A DNA stretch of 64,000 nt from positions 62,001 to 126,000 of the forward strand of contig VWPU01017830.1 in NCBI GenBank assembly GCA_013398955.1, given 5' to 3'. Both the position numbers and the translations under genes were made by a program. The notes beneath the pieces are model-generated. The model had not been told where the DNA came from, did no database searches, and saw only the letters and a list, made by a program, of their open reading frames with translations. Numbering within the stretch: position 1 is the first letter of the stretch; each line of letters opens with the position of its first letter. Origin of the DNA: Callaeas wilsoni (lineage: Eukaryota; Chordata; Aves; Passeriformes; Callaeidae). Positions 14,801-26,672 of this stretch are shown piece by piece.

Positions 14801-17800
14801 AGTTTACACAGCGCTGTTGCTTTTGCTTACCCAACATCATTAATTCTTTGCTTCTACAATCAGTGAATTTCCCACCATTCTAATTCATTCCTTTCCATGC
14901 ATGTGAATAAATAGATTTTAGACAATTAAGCAATTGAAATAAGACTGACACCACTAAAACATAGCATGATGAGATACCAAGATTAGTCTCAGCCCTTCTC
15001 CAATGAATTTGCTTCATCAACATTTTATTCTTACTGAAATAATTGTTCACTGCTAACCAGATAAAAAAATAAAGCAATCTTTCTATCACAGAGACAATGT
15101 GAGGGGATGGAGGGCAAGAACCTGTAATTTTTGTATTAAAGGAATCCTAATACCACTGAATCTGTAGGAATAAGATAATGGATGCAACAAAAAATCCTAA
15201 AATGGCATATATTTGTCTATCTTTTGCATTTAATATAAGTTCATTATAAAACTTAATATTAGGTTTAATCTCTTGATTATTGATCAATGTTATGCATCAA
15301 GAGGAACACAATTATTGAAGTAAAATAACTTTTGGAAGGCAGAAACAAACCTGGTATTTGTCCATTTCAGACTTATGAAAAGAAAGGAAGTAAAGGTATC
15401 TTGTGGGCTTGCATTATTTTAAGACGTTAAACTAGTTGCCAGAAAATAGTTACTTTTGATTTAGTTTTAGATGCAACATCCTGTGCTGTGTTTTCCAATA
15501 ACTGAGTGGTTCCTGCTTTTTCAGGTTTTGTTATTGATCATGTTGAGTTGCAGAACTTAGGGTATATATATACACATATTTGTGGTGGCAGTGGGGAGTT
15601 GAATGAGTGGTCCTTGTATAAAAGCAGAGACAAAGATCAAAGTCCCAAAGCTGATGGCAGAGTACTAGGTAAAGTGAAAGCATTACAGATGCCTATGCTA
15701 CCACAGGATCTTTGTGGTGAGGAAAAAAGCTTTAACTTCTCATAACTTGCTTATGACAGCCTTTCAAATTAAGAAAGGGGAGAAAGGGAAAACACGAGAT
15801 GCAGTTTCTTGATGATAAAGGAGAATTAAGGATGAATAATAGATAATTAATTTTGTAGTATGACATGAGGTCAGAGCCCCAGATGGCCTTCCAGCTGTCA
15901 TTTTCTCCTCCTTAACTCTTAGTTATCCAGATTCATTCCTTTGAATGTCTACTTGAGGCTTCTGATTTCAAGCATGCCATGTCCTCCACACTTAAAATCC
16001 TCAGAGAAGTCTGAAACAGTGGCTGTGATCAGGAGTTTGATTTACATCATTTGATGCTGTGGTCATCTGTGGGGTTACTCTAGCACCAGTGGATGCTGAT
16101 TTTTGGAGATGTGTGAATGAGCTTCCCAGGCTGACTGCAGCCAGAGGCTACCTGTCCAGGAGGGTGGCTTTACCTGTAGGGTTGCACACATGCACACTCA
16201 CAGAAGGTGCAAAACGTAAAACTTATTTTGGGAAAATAGTTCAAGTGGTGCCTTTTAATTTGGAACCTCTAAGATTCAGAGTAGCAGGTGTGCAGTCTTA
16301 GACCCACAATATTGGATATACAAACAGAAAAACAATATCTGTAAATTCAGAATCTTATTTGGCAGAAAATAAAATACAAGGATATGAACCTACAAACTTA
16401 TATATTTTCTCCTAGCATGCCTTAAAAATAATTGCTGTTTAAAAAGGATTTCCACTATGAAAAAAGTATCACGTCTGTAGTCAGTCCTTTGGTAATTTAG
16501 CAGCTCTTAGTTTCATCAAACAGGAGTTTTCCAGGATTACCTGTGGCAAAGGAGTTACCCAAAATCTGGAAGATCATCCAATTACAGTTTAAAGAAACTT
16601 ACAACAAAAACTAAAGATAGAAGTCTCTGAGACGATCAGGAAAAGAGAATGAAAAAGTGTGACGGGGTTGCGTGAGAGCAAGAGCTTCTATTATGTTGGT
16701 GATTAAAACAAGGGGAGTTATACCTGTTGTTTACTTTTGCAGTTAAAGTAATCAAGGTCCCTGGTGTTGGGACACATTCTTGCCTTCCTTTCTTTCTTCT
16801 TTTACCTCTTTTTTCCCATTTCTCTCTCAATTATGCTATGAACAGACACCATACTTATATGAAAAACTGACATTTGATTCAAATGGGGTGGTTTTAGATT
16901 TATACATGTTAACAAAAAGAGATCAGTGGTCTGCTGCAGAAGGAGGGAGGTGTAGTAGGATAATGAAATCTTCCTCTACATTTTTCTATTGGCTTCCTAA
17001 ACTCTTTAGAGAGTCAATTTAAGTAGACTGAGAAGTCCCCATTTGGATCCAGAAACTTAAAATTTCAGACAGACAGTGCCTAATTGTATTTCATCCCATG
17101 TGTATTCTGTGACAATAGAACTATTATAGGAAGGAAATCAAGGAGTTTCAAGCAATCCCTTATTTAATATTATGAAATGCAGACACCATTTCATTTAAGA
17201 GATGTGGTAGCAAACACCTGAATTTTTCTAGTAAAAGCGGTCAGTGAAATTTAATTATGATTAAAGTAGTTATCTAGAATTCAAAAACCAGAAGAGCCTT
17301 TGAATAGGGTCTAATAAAAGGTCCAGAAATCTCAGGTCTCTGTCCGTGGCAAAGGCATTTTGCAGAGAAAAACCTCTAAGGAACAGGACGTATGTAGAAA
17401 CTGATTCACCAGCATTTCCTAGATCATGAAGTATAGTTGGGCCATTTTATTTAATAGCCATTTGATCAATCCATGCTCTCTGAATTTATTAGCTTTTTGT
17501 AGGAGACTGTGAGCATATAAAAGTCTTTGGGATTTTCTAAGCTGCAAACATCTCTGGTTCTAAAATTAACGAACAAAGAGTTTTGATGAGCAGGGGCATA
17601 ATGTAGTCTTGTTAACTATGGCTTAATGTGTTATGGTTGAATTGGGAAAGAACTTTGATTAAAGTTTTATCTGTTGTTGGAGCACTTGAAGTGACGGTCC
17701 TGTGTGGATGCTATGGTGTCTACCAAAAGCTGAGATTCGCCTTTCCCCAAGGGACACCACCTAACTGAATCTTGTCTCTAATCAGCCTTGTGCTTTCACA

Positions 17801-19341
17801 AAAGATGAATGTACTTAATAAACTTTTGGACCTCTATCTCTCTGTCAAATTTGGTAAAACTGTGAAAAAGCTGGTAGACTTCTTGCAATATGCCAGAAAA
17901 AGGGTATATTGATCCACACAGAATATCACAGCCTTACTGCATAGGTTTTGTTTCTTTAGAAAACAAACAAACAAGAAAATATCTGGAATGTGCAAAGCAT
18001 GCTGATAATGTGGTCAAAACTCAGTCTGGGGGTTTTAAATGAATGGCCTCTTATTTACCTCTGAAATTAGTGTTCTTGCAGTAAATACTGTTTTTTTCCC
18101 TCTTAGTAGCTATTGGAAATAAAAAGAGGAAAAAAGTCTCTTTCCAAAATTATCTCCCTCCTTGCCCTCCCACTCCTGCCCAAGAGAAAAATAAAGGCAT
18201 CAAGTAAAGGCTTTTATTTTTTGATGATTTATACATTGTTTATAAGACACCATCAGTGCCTACAACTTTCATGCACGGCAGTATTTACCTTCATATAGTA
18301 TTTGTAACATTCAGAACTCAATGTGACATACTGCAAATATCACAGTAAGTACTGTGTGTGGTACATGTCAAGATTTTAATTGCACCTAAGCCATAGGCTT
18401 CTTATTGCTTGTTTGGAGGAAGCATGCAATGAGCATCTCCCCAGGATGTTACGTGATGAAGGGATTCATCAACATAGTTTACCTGGTGCTGCTCTAAGAG
18501 TGGAGTGGTTAGTGTGTAGCTTTAGGCTGTAAAAAACCAGAACCTGAGAAAAGGGAAAAGGAGAAATGTGTTTCTGTGATAGTGTCTCTCCTACATACAC
18601 AGCAATTTAATAGCACCACGGTTAAATAAATTGTCAGTGCCATAATATGGTTTTTTGCCTAGGTGCTGCCTAGCCTTTGCAGGATATAAATAATGAGGCC
18701 GTTGTCAGACTGCAGCTGGAAACAAATAGTGAAGGAATTTAACTGTGTACTATTTTCAGCTGATTTAAGAGTGATTTCTTCAACTATGAACAGAAATTAG
18801 TTCTTAGTATGCAAGTCGGACTCGGTCCCTCACAGTTATGACATTTGTGGGCATTTTTCACAAAGATGTAGACGGCCCAAGACCTGCCTGAGGAACTGGC
18901 TGATTTGGACTAGGGCAAGTAAAAGGTCTCAGTGATCTGCTAAGCACAAGCTTCCACATCAGTCCATCCACTGTAGTGATCAATGCCCAAGATGCATTCA
19001 TTGCGGGGGTGTGCTTGAGGTGGAGTTGCAGCAGGTTCAATGTTATCTCCTTCCTCTGGCACCACAGATTAGAAGAGAAAACACTTTTACCTGAGTCATT
19101 TTTACAGCACCCTTCGCTGACTTCTCCTTAGTTCTCCAGCACCAGGGAGTGTAGTGGTTTTCCTCCGGACTGATCTTGTCTTATGCAAATATTTATTGAG
19201 GGGCTAAGGTGCTTAACTCTCTTACCATTCACATGTGCCCAGGATGTGCTGTCCAGTGTTCCGGTGGCAGCAGTTCATACATGTAGCCTCAGCTCCTCCA
19301 AAGCAACACTCTGAGTGTTGAGATGTGGACCTCCAGTGCGT

Positions 19342-19376
19342 TATGTTGTGTTTGCTCCTTGCTGTGACACAACATA
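19342..19376. other. Perfect 10-bp hairpin with 15-nt loop
   Basis: TATGTTGTGT (19342-19351) is the exact reverse complement of ACACAACATA (19367-19376). The loop is 15 nt. No flanking element explains it; function unknown. Confidence 0.85.
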
Positions 19377-22300
19377 GGCAGAAAGAGCTGGGTCTTCTCC
19401 CTCAAGGGTGTTTCTCTCTCTGTATATATGTCCCAGTTATGTGAATAGAGAACTGCAGGTTAGCTCTGGATGTAAAAAACCCCAGACCTGAACCTCGGCA
19501 CAAAGATGCCCTAAGAAGCAAATTTGCTACTGTGGTGTTGAAAAAATTTTCCCTGTAAGCTCTCAAGCCCTGTCAGTGGGTTTTATGTATTAATTCCAGA
19601 AGCAAAATTGCTCTGTAAACACATTATATTCTGTTGCATTGTGTGAATTACTGTAATGCTTGGCTGTTACTTCTTCAGCTTCCTGGATTTTTGAAAGTGT
19701 TTGGAGACAGGCCTTAAACTTTTGGTTGTTATTGAATGAGGGCCCAAAGTGATGTTCAGTGGATCTGTTGCCAGACAGTTTGCTGTCACTGGGAATGGGC
19801 TTGAGGACCCATCCAATTCCATCTAATATCATGTTCCTGTGCACTCGAGCATAGTGTCCTCTGAATGACAGGCAGATATAGCAAAGCTGTTCTTTTCTAG
19901 GCAAGCAGAGATTTTCCAGCTTTGTTAGGATTTCTCGAGAGAATTAGTCTATTATAGGTGACTAAAGAAATACTAATGTTGGTCATATTTTCAAGTTAGC
20001 TTTTCATGAGATTTTTCACAACATTTAAGTGATAGTATTACTCCTTTTCCAGAGCTCTTAATTGCATTATACATCATCTGACTGTGTGGAAAATAATATG
20101 CTGAAATCTGGAAATGGATGAAATGAATGCTTGAACAAGTCCCATAGCAAAATCTTTTGTTCTAGAAAGAAAAGAACATCTTTAATTCTTTACACCGTAG
20201 GAGAAGAGGAAAAGCTAGTTTGGATTTACATCCATTATAATTCTGCCCCAGTGACTTCAGCACATTGCATTGTGTTAGGCACTCATGTTCAATTATGGAA
20301 ATGATGCTTTAGAAGAAGCTCTTTTTAATAAAATGCATAGAAGTTATGAAGGAAACAGGCTGATGATCACTGTAAGGTGACAGATGGAGGCAGAATAAAC
20401 AATTCAGAAGTAACATTATGGTATTCTGTGGGTTACAATTGGAATCTGGGTCATAGACAGACTGTCTAGTATACATATTTGAATAGGCTTTGCAAGTACT
20501 TCTTGCTGTTGACTGAATTAGGATCCCAAGGCCTGACAGCACTGAAGAAATTGGCCAGACAACTTGGATATGTCTGTCTCAGTTTTTGTAGACCAGCAAG
20601 TATATCCCGCTTCTCAGAAGCTGGTAGAAAACAGAACTGCAATATAAAAGTAGGTACTGTTTAGTTTAATTAAGAATAGTTTTTGATGCTCAGCTGTCTG
20701 GGTGATTTTTTCAGACTAATTATTCTGGTAGTGTAAAGAACAAGAGACACAATGCACTCTCATGCTGCTCCAAACTAGATACAAGCACCTCTAACAGTCA
20801 CTCTCTAGAAAGCAACATGTGATCAAAGGGCCTTCTGAGCCTTATTGAAATGAGAGGAGAAAATAGATATCTAAAAGCCTTTCTCAGCTTGTCATGATGA
20901 GATCCGAGCATGGCATTGAGTTAAAAGGCACATCCTGTAACTGCATCTTAAAGGCAGCATGGCAAATGTTAATAATGATATCCCCTGACTTGATAACTGC
21001 AGAAAAGCAGGCACATGACATTAATTTTCCTTCCTGCGGAGGCACATAATATTATGTGCAGAATTTCCTATTGCTTTCTTGGGGATTGTGACCTCTTGAT
21101 GACAGTAAGAATGACCTAACTCAACATTGGAGTTTAGGATCTCTGACATAATGAAATGGACCATACTGGAAACATTTTACCTCAAAGCTTGTTGAAAATA
21201 ATCTGTTCCATCTGCCTGTTGAAACCGTGATGCTCTGATATTTTCAGTAAGAACAACTCGTTTTCAATCTGCCTATCAAGGAATATTCATGAAAAATAAT
21301 TGGATACACCAGTTTTGAAACAGGAGTCTAAGAACTGCACACTAATTGTGTCAGTATTCAAGCATAAGAAGAGATAAAATTCAATGAATAAAAGATTCAT
21401 CATTAATTTCTGCCATTTTATGGGCACTCAGAGTATGATAGGGATGTACAAACCTTTGCCCAAAAATCATCTGATAAAAAAGAATGTGTTCTTGATGATT
21501 GCATGAATATTAGGTGTAGGCCTCATCAGCAATGCAGTAGTAACATTTATTTTTGTGAGAAGCTTGTTTTTAGCCTTTTTTCAATCTAAATCTCACAGTT
21601 ATTCTCTGAAGTCAGTGGTCTCTTTTGCCTCACCCAACCTAACTTGGTTTCTTCTAATGTGCCCACCTGTTCTTTCAAATTCCACCTTGGACACTTCTGC
21701 AATTCTGTGAGGCGTTCATGCCTTCAGAACCAAGGCAATGTAGCTGTATGTACTATCTCTTTTGTGGATGTGGGAGAAAAAAATGGATTTGGCAGAATTA
21801 TGGGATACTAGCGTTGTGTCCAACATTACAAAACAATTCATACAGTTATATTTGTAAAATAATATTACTGGAACATTATCTGTGGCTTTGTAGAGATTTA
21901 TTTATTTACCATTATATAATTAATTGAAAGATTCGTGCCATTAATGAAGCTTCTGCTCTTGAATTCTCTGCATTCACGTAAGGTGGTCTCAAGGCCCTTC
22001 CCTGATAGCAGGTACAAGGTTACACAACAGAAATTCCAGTATTTCGCTGTCTTTAATGGTACTGTCATTTGAAATAAATGAACAACTACATGCACTTCAA
22101 ATGTGTACCACTCTGTAGCATTAAATTTTGTTGTTAGTTATTACAACAGACAGTGCATGCAGTCATGCCATGTGTAGCAGCTGCCACACAATATCATTGG
22201 GAACAAATTTTCCTTTGACTGTAGAACATGAACTGCAGCTAAAGAAAATGTGGAGCTGAGTGTCTGGAAAAATACAAACTGGGATGTATTTGGACGGTCC

Positions 22301-25300
22301 TTTCTGGCAGTCAAAGGAATTGCGCACCTGTTAGTATCTTTTAATTCAAACTGAAATTGCTTTCTGGATATACTACATACAGATGATTTACATCTTTATA
22401 ATCTGTTATGGCAGTCCCTGGAACAATTCAGTAAAGAAGTAGAACTGGTTGGGTTATGGACTGTGATGAAAGAAGTTATATTTTCTACATTTTAAATCCT
22501 GGTCTTTCAGTTTATTATACAATTAAGATATAAAGAACAAATGGAGACAATGTATTAAATCTGTATTGAGACAACTAAACTGAACCATAAAGAAGACTAT
22601 GGAAGAAGATGTCATGGTTAAAGAACTACAAGTCTTCATGGGAGTGAATTTTAAGAGATATTAAAGACTGTTGGACTGTATAAAACTGAGGTCATGTCTG
22701 CTACTGCAGAAATCAGCCAAGGTGCCCATCTGTCAGGCCCACTGGGATCACCATAGAGCACAGTAATAACCCAAAGGCTTATCTGAGCTGCAGCTCAGTT
22801 TGTTGGTCACTGAGCTAAACTCTCCACTACTAAATCTGAAGAATATCTTTTTAACAGAGGAATGTATGCATGTAGAGCATATTTGTGTTTTCTCTTCTTT
22901 CGAGTAACTGGGATGTCCCATTCATCCATTGCTTGCATAAATCAGAAACATCATAAGGGTAATAAGTAAGTTTGTACATGTTTTTTCTTAATTCAGAAAA
23001 TCTTAGATCTTTTGATGATTATTAGCCTGTATCAGGGTAATAATTATGGACCTTACCGCAAAGCCTGCTTCTTTTTTCTTTTTTTTTCCCCTTAACTTCT
23101 GGATTACAGAACCCCTGGCTGGTTTGATGATATTCAGACTCTGGAGGCAATCAGTCTGGACCCTTTGAGTAGGACTGTGAGAAGACACTTGACCATCTTG
23201 CCTTTGCATCTCTATCTCTTCTATTGGCTTAAAACAAAATGAAGCTGCCAGCCCTTTGGTCTACTGAGAATATTTACGTTCTCACTGTCTGCACTGAGGA
23301 AAAAGTGGCATCCCCATTGTGTGTAGGAAATAGTGGTGGTTTTGATATTTGTGGTTCTATAAGGCTTTTAAAAACTGCAACTAAGCACAGATTAAGTTGT
23401 GTGTGTTGTAGTTACTTCACGTTTTCCCAGGCTGCAAAGCAAAAGCCAGGATTTCAAACTGTACTTTAAATATGGTGAAGTTTTGATAATACTGAACACA
23501 TAATCTTTCTTTGAGGCAAGAAAAGTCTGTAAATGAAAACAAAGCACACTTACAGTTAATGAAAATGGGAACTTTAAATTGGTAAAATTTAAATACTGGT
23601 GAAAGCACTAATATTTGCAAGAAAATACCTTAAATTCTCTGAAGAACAGACCATATATGTGTTCTTACAGTATGTCACCTATTGAAAGGGTAACTGTTCT
23701 TTTGAAGATAGTCTCTCCAAACCAAATTACTAGAAGACGCGTATTAAAATGTCTGCAGGTGAAGAGGTGAAGTGTGTACTGAAGGCTTCACTAAATACAA
23801 AATCTTCATACAGTAGTCTTTGTAAAAACCTAAAATTGCTTCCGTCATTTGTTAAATTCGTTAGTCCTTTTTTTATTTGCTTAATTTCTTAAAATGTATT
23901 TGAGAAAACAAGCCCTGTGATATACTTGCGTTTTATAATTTTAGTGTTTTATTATTGCTAAGACTATTTTAAACAAGAGGGCTATTAAAGTGGGCAGATG
24001 AACAATGAACAAAGGCTACAAAGATTCTCTCTGACAGAAAAATATAGCCAGAAACCTAAGGGATTTTTTATTTCAGTTTTACCTGTTGTAGTATGTTACA
24101 GGAAGCTACCAAGGTATGAATTACTGAAGAACATGAAAAGTTAGATATAAATGGTTTCAACAAGCAAAAAATTTGAGGCTCTCTGAGCATAAGGTTACCT
24201 GTCTAGTTCAAGTGGAAGTTTTAGCATTGGAGTGCCTTCTGTTACTCCTGGCTGTAGATCTTTAAAGTGACACAAGAAAATTAAACACAGACAGTGCTTT
24301 TAAGTTCCCTGAAGAAAAACCAACTGATAATCTGTTTTAAGAATATCTTCTCTTCAAAAAGGGACCTTTAAATATTTTCTGAAGTATTATGATTTTATGT
24401 TTCATGATCATATGTAAGGCTGCCTCCCTTCTAGAAAGTTTTAGTCTTTTAAAATGGTAGAAATCTGCCTGTGAGTGAGCTAATTTTTACATTTCCAGAA
24501 TGCAGATACTTCAGGAGTGGAACCTGCCCTGTTTTAATAATTGCAACACCTAAAGCAACGATTTAGGAGGAAAAGATTACTTGTACTCTTGGGATGGGAA
24601 AACAATTCCTGAAGCAATGGGAGAGGTGCTATAGTAAAATATGGCCAAGCTACTTGTTAAATAGGTAACCTAATAGCATATATTCAGGCATATATCAGAG
24701 GTATAAAATAAAAACTACTTGTTGAAAGAGAAAAGACAGTGTTATTTCTTGGGTTGAGAGAGATTTTTAATAAAAACAAAAGAATAAGAGGAAGCTTTTG
24801 CTTTTTAAAGGTCTAAGGTAAAAGAGCACTCTGACCTTTTAGGTACACAACTACTGCAATTAATACAATTTATGTGGCAGTGAACTGGCAGCAGAGTGAT
24901 AGATCTATTAAAAGCTGAGAAAAGAAAGAAGGACAAAATGCTTCTGTCTTCCTTAATATTTGGGTGTTTTGTTAATTTTGTTACTTCGGCTTCATTGTGT
25001 CACTGGAAGTGAGAAATTGCCAAAAACTGAAAAGAACATGCAGCAGTGAAATGAGAAATGAGTTGCTGTGGGTATTGGGAATGTCTGTATCAGATAAAGG
25101 CATTTTTCACATTGCAAAAAGAAAAAGATGCCTTAGCTAATATGAGTAATAAACAGGTCTGTTTCCCAAGGGGCATATTATGTCTGTTCCAATGGTGTCT
25201 ACCCTGCCCGTGGTCATCCTGATGTTCAGAGAGTACTTGAGAGTAGCAGGAACAGCAGTGGACCAAGCTGACAGTAGACCAAGACCTGTCTGTGTTTATA

Positions 25301-26071
25301 TCCCTTTTCTGTATTCTCACATCACAGGCACATTAACAGAAAGGTCTGCTGCACATCTTTCTGGAGCAGACCCGATATCTGGAAGTGCCAGAACTTGTCT
25401 TGCCTGTAGATAAAAGTCCTTGTTGTGTGATAGAGAAACCACTATCTCAGCCCACTGACCGTTCATTTCACTGCTGCTAAGAGGCTGCTCTGGATGCACT
25501 GAACAGTGAAAACTGCTGTTTTTCTTTGGCAGATTGTGTATTTATTCCCATGGGCTGTCTTGTCCTGTTATTCTCACTGCCTGTCCCTTCCTCTTGCTCT
25601 TTCCTATCCCTCATTGTCCTCCTTCCCTACTCTTTAGCTTTCTCCTTCTAACTTTTCTTTTTCCTCCTGACTGGCATACCAAAGACTGTTGATATGCCAG
25701 TAGCTCTTTTGTATGATGTATAAGTTCTCCATGTTTTTGTTTTGATCTTTTTTTTGGCTCAGGCGTTGACAAGGCAGATAGCTTGTCCAAAGTATACAGT
25801 AAGATGGTACAGTCCTGTAGATGTTACCAAAATGTAACCAATCACTTGAATAATAATCCCTCTATTTCTTGTCTGAATGTCAGAAAGCTGTGATCATTGT
25901 GAATGCACAAGACATCTGTCTGGGTACTGGTACTGTTGGTATACAGTGTATTCTAAATGCCAAAATTAAACAAGAGCTATAATAAGAAACCATACGAAAA
26001 CAGGGTGACAGTGACACAATTATAGTGGTAGCCTTGTTTTTTGTCTCATTGGTGTTCCTATCAGGAGAATG
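19377..26071. other. Repeat-poor intron stretch
   Basis: AT-rich DNA, no recognised repeat family or gene. An 18-bp perfect palindrome lies at 21042-21059. The 104-codon frame on the - strand at 19590-19904 has no recognisable motif. Confidence 0.5.
21042..21059. repeat. 18-bp perfect palindrome
   Basis: GCACATAATATTATGTGC equals its own reverse complement with no spacer. Flanking bases (G before, A after) end the symmetry. Confidence 0.95.
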
Positions 26072-26076
26072 TAGGG
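26072..26076. repeat. Target-site duplication, left copy (TAGGG)
   Basis: TAGGG immediately precedes the LTR and recurs at 26668-26672 directly after its terminal CA. This fixes both LTR borders. Confidence 0.88.
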
Positions 26077-26667
26077 TGTTGTAGTTTAACCCTACCTGCA
26101 GCTAAGCCCCACGCAGCCCCTTGTTCACACCCCCACCCTGCAGCAGGGATGGGGGAGAGAATTGGAAGAATAAAAGTGAAAAGACTCGTGGGTTGAGATA
26201 AAGACAGTTTAATAGGTAAAGCAAAAGCTGTGCACACAAGTAGAGGAAAACAATGAATTAATTCACCACTTCTTATGAGTGGGCAGGTGTTCAGCCATCC
26301 CCAGGAAAGCAGGGCACCATCACGCATAACAGTGACTTGGGAAGATAAATGTCATCACTCCAAACATCCTTCATTTCCTTCTTCTTCACTCAGCTCTAAA
26401 TGCTAAGAATGACTCCATATGGTAAGGAATATCTCTTGGGTAAATTTGGGTCAGCTTCCTGCCTGTATTTCCTCCCATGCCCTTATGCATCCCCAGGCTA
26501 CTCACTGGTCAGCTGGGGTGAGAAGCAGAAAAGGTCTTGACTCTATGTAAGCACCGCTCAGAAGTAACAAAAGCATCCCTGTTTTATCAATGATGTTCTC
26601 AGCGAAAATCCAAAACATAGTCTCATACTATGGAAAAAAACCCTACATCCTAGTCAGAGCCAGATCA
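26077..26667 (-). mobile_element. Solo LTR, avian ERV family A (copy 1), with perfect 5-bp target duplication
   Basis: The 591-bp element runs from TGTTGTAGTTTAACCC to GCCAGATCA and is flanked by TAGGG at 26072-26076 and 26668-26672, a perfect 5-bp target-site duplication. It matches two other copies in the window (34894 and 55343). The true orientation is antisense: on the - strand there is an ATTAAA poly(A) signal (26213-26208) followed by CTGTCTTTATCTCAACCCAC, as in the R-U5 part of these bird LTRs. The TATA box expected upstream has decayed. No internal retroviral sequence is attached, so this is a solo LTR left by LTR-LTR recombination. A 5-bp duplication suits an ERVL-type element; class is inferred. 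Confidence 0.9.
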
Positions 26668-26672
26668 TAGGG

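Larger units (their letters stand above)
8213..19341. other. Long repeat-poor intron stretch
   Basis: About 11 kb of AT-rich DNA in which I recognise no interspersed repeat and no gene. Small structures are listed separately: a 23-bp tandem duplication (9513-9558) and a G-quadruplex motif (11842-11857). Patches around 12300-12560, 16050-16310 and 18850-19330 are somewhat richer in GC but carry no recognisable domain. Confidence 0.5.
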
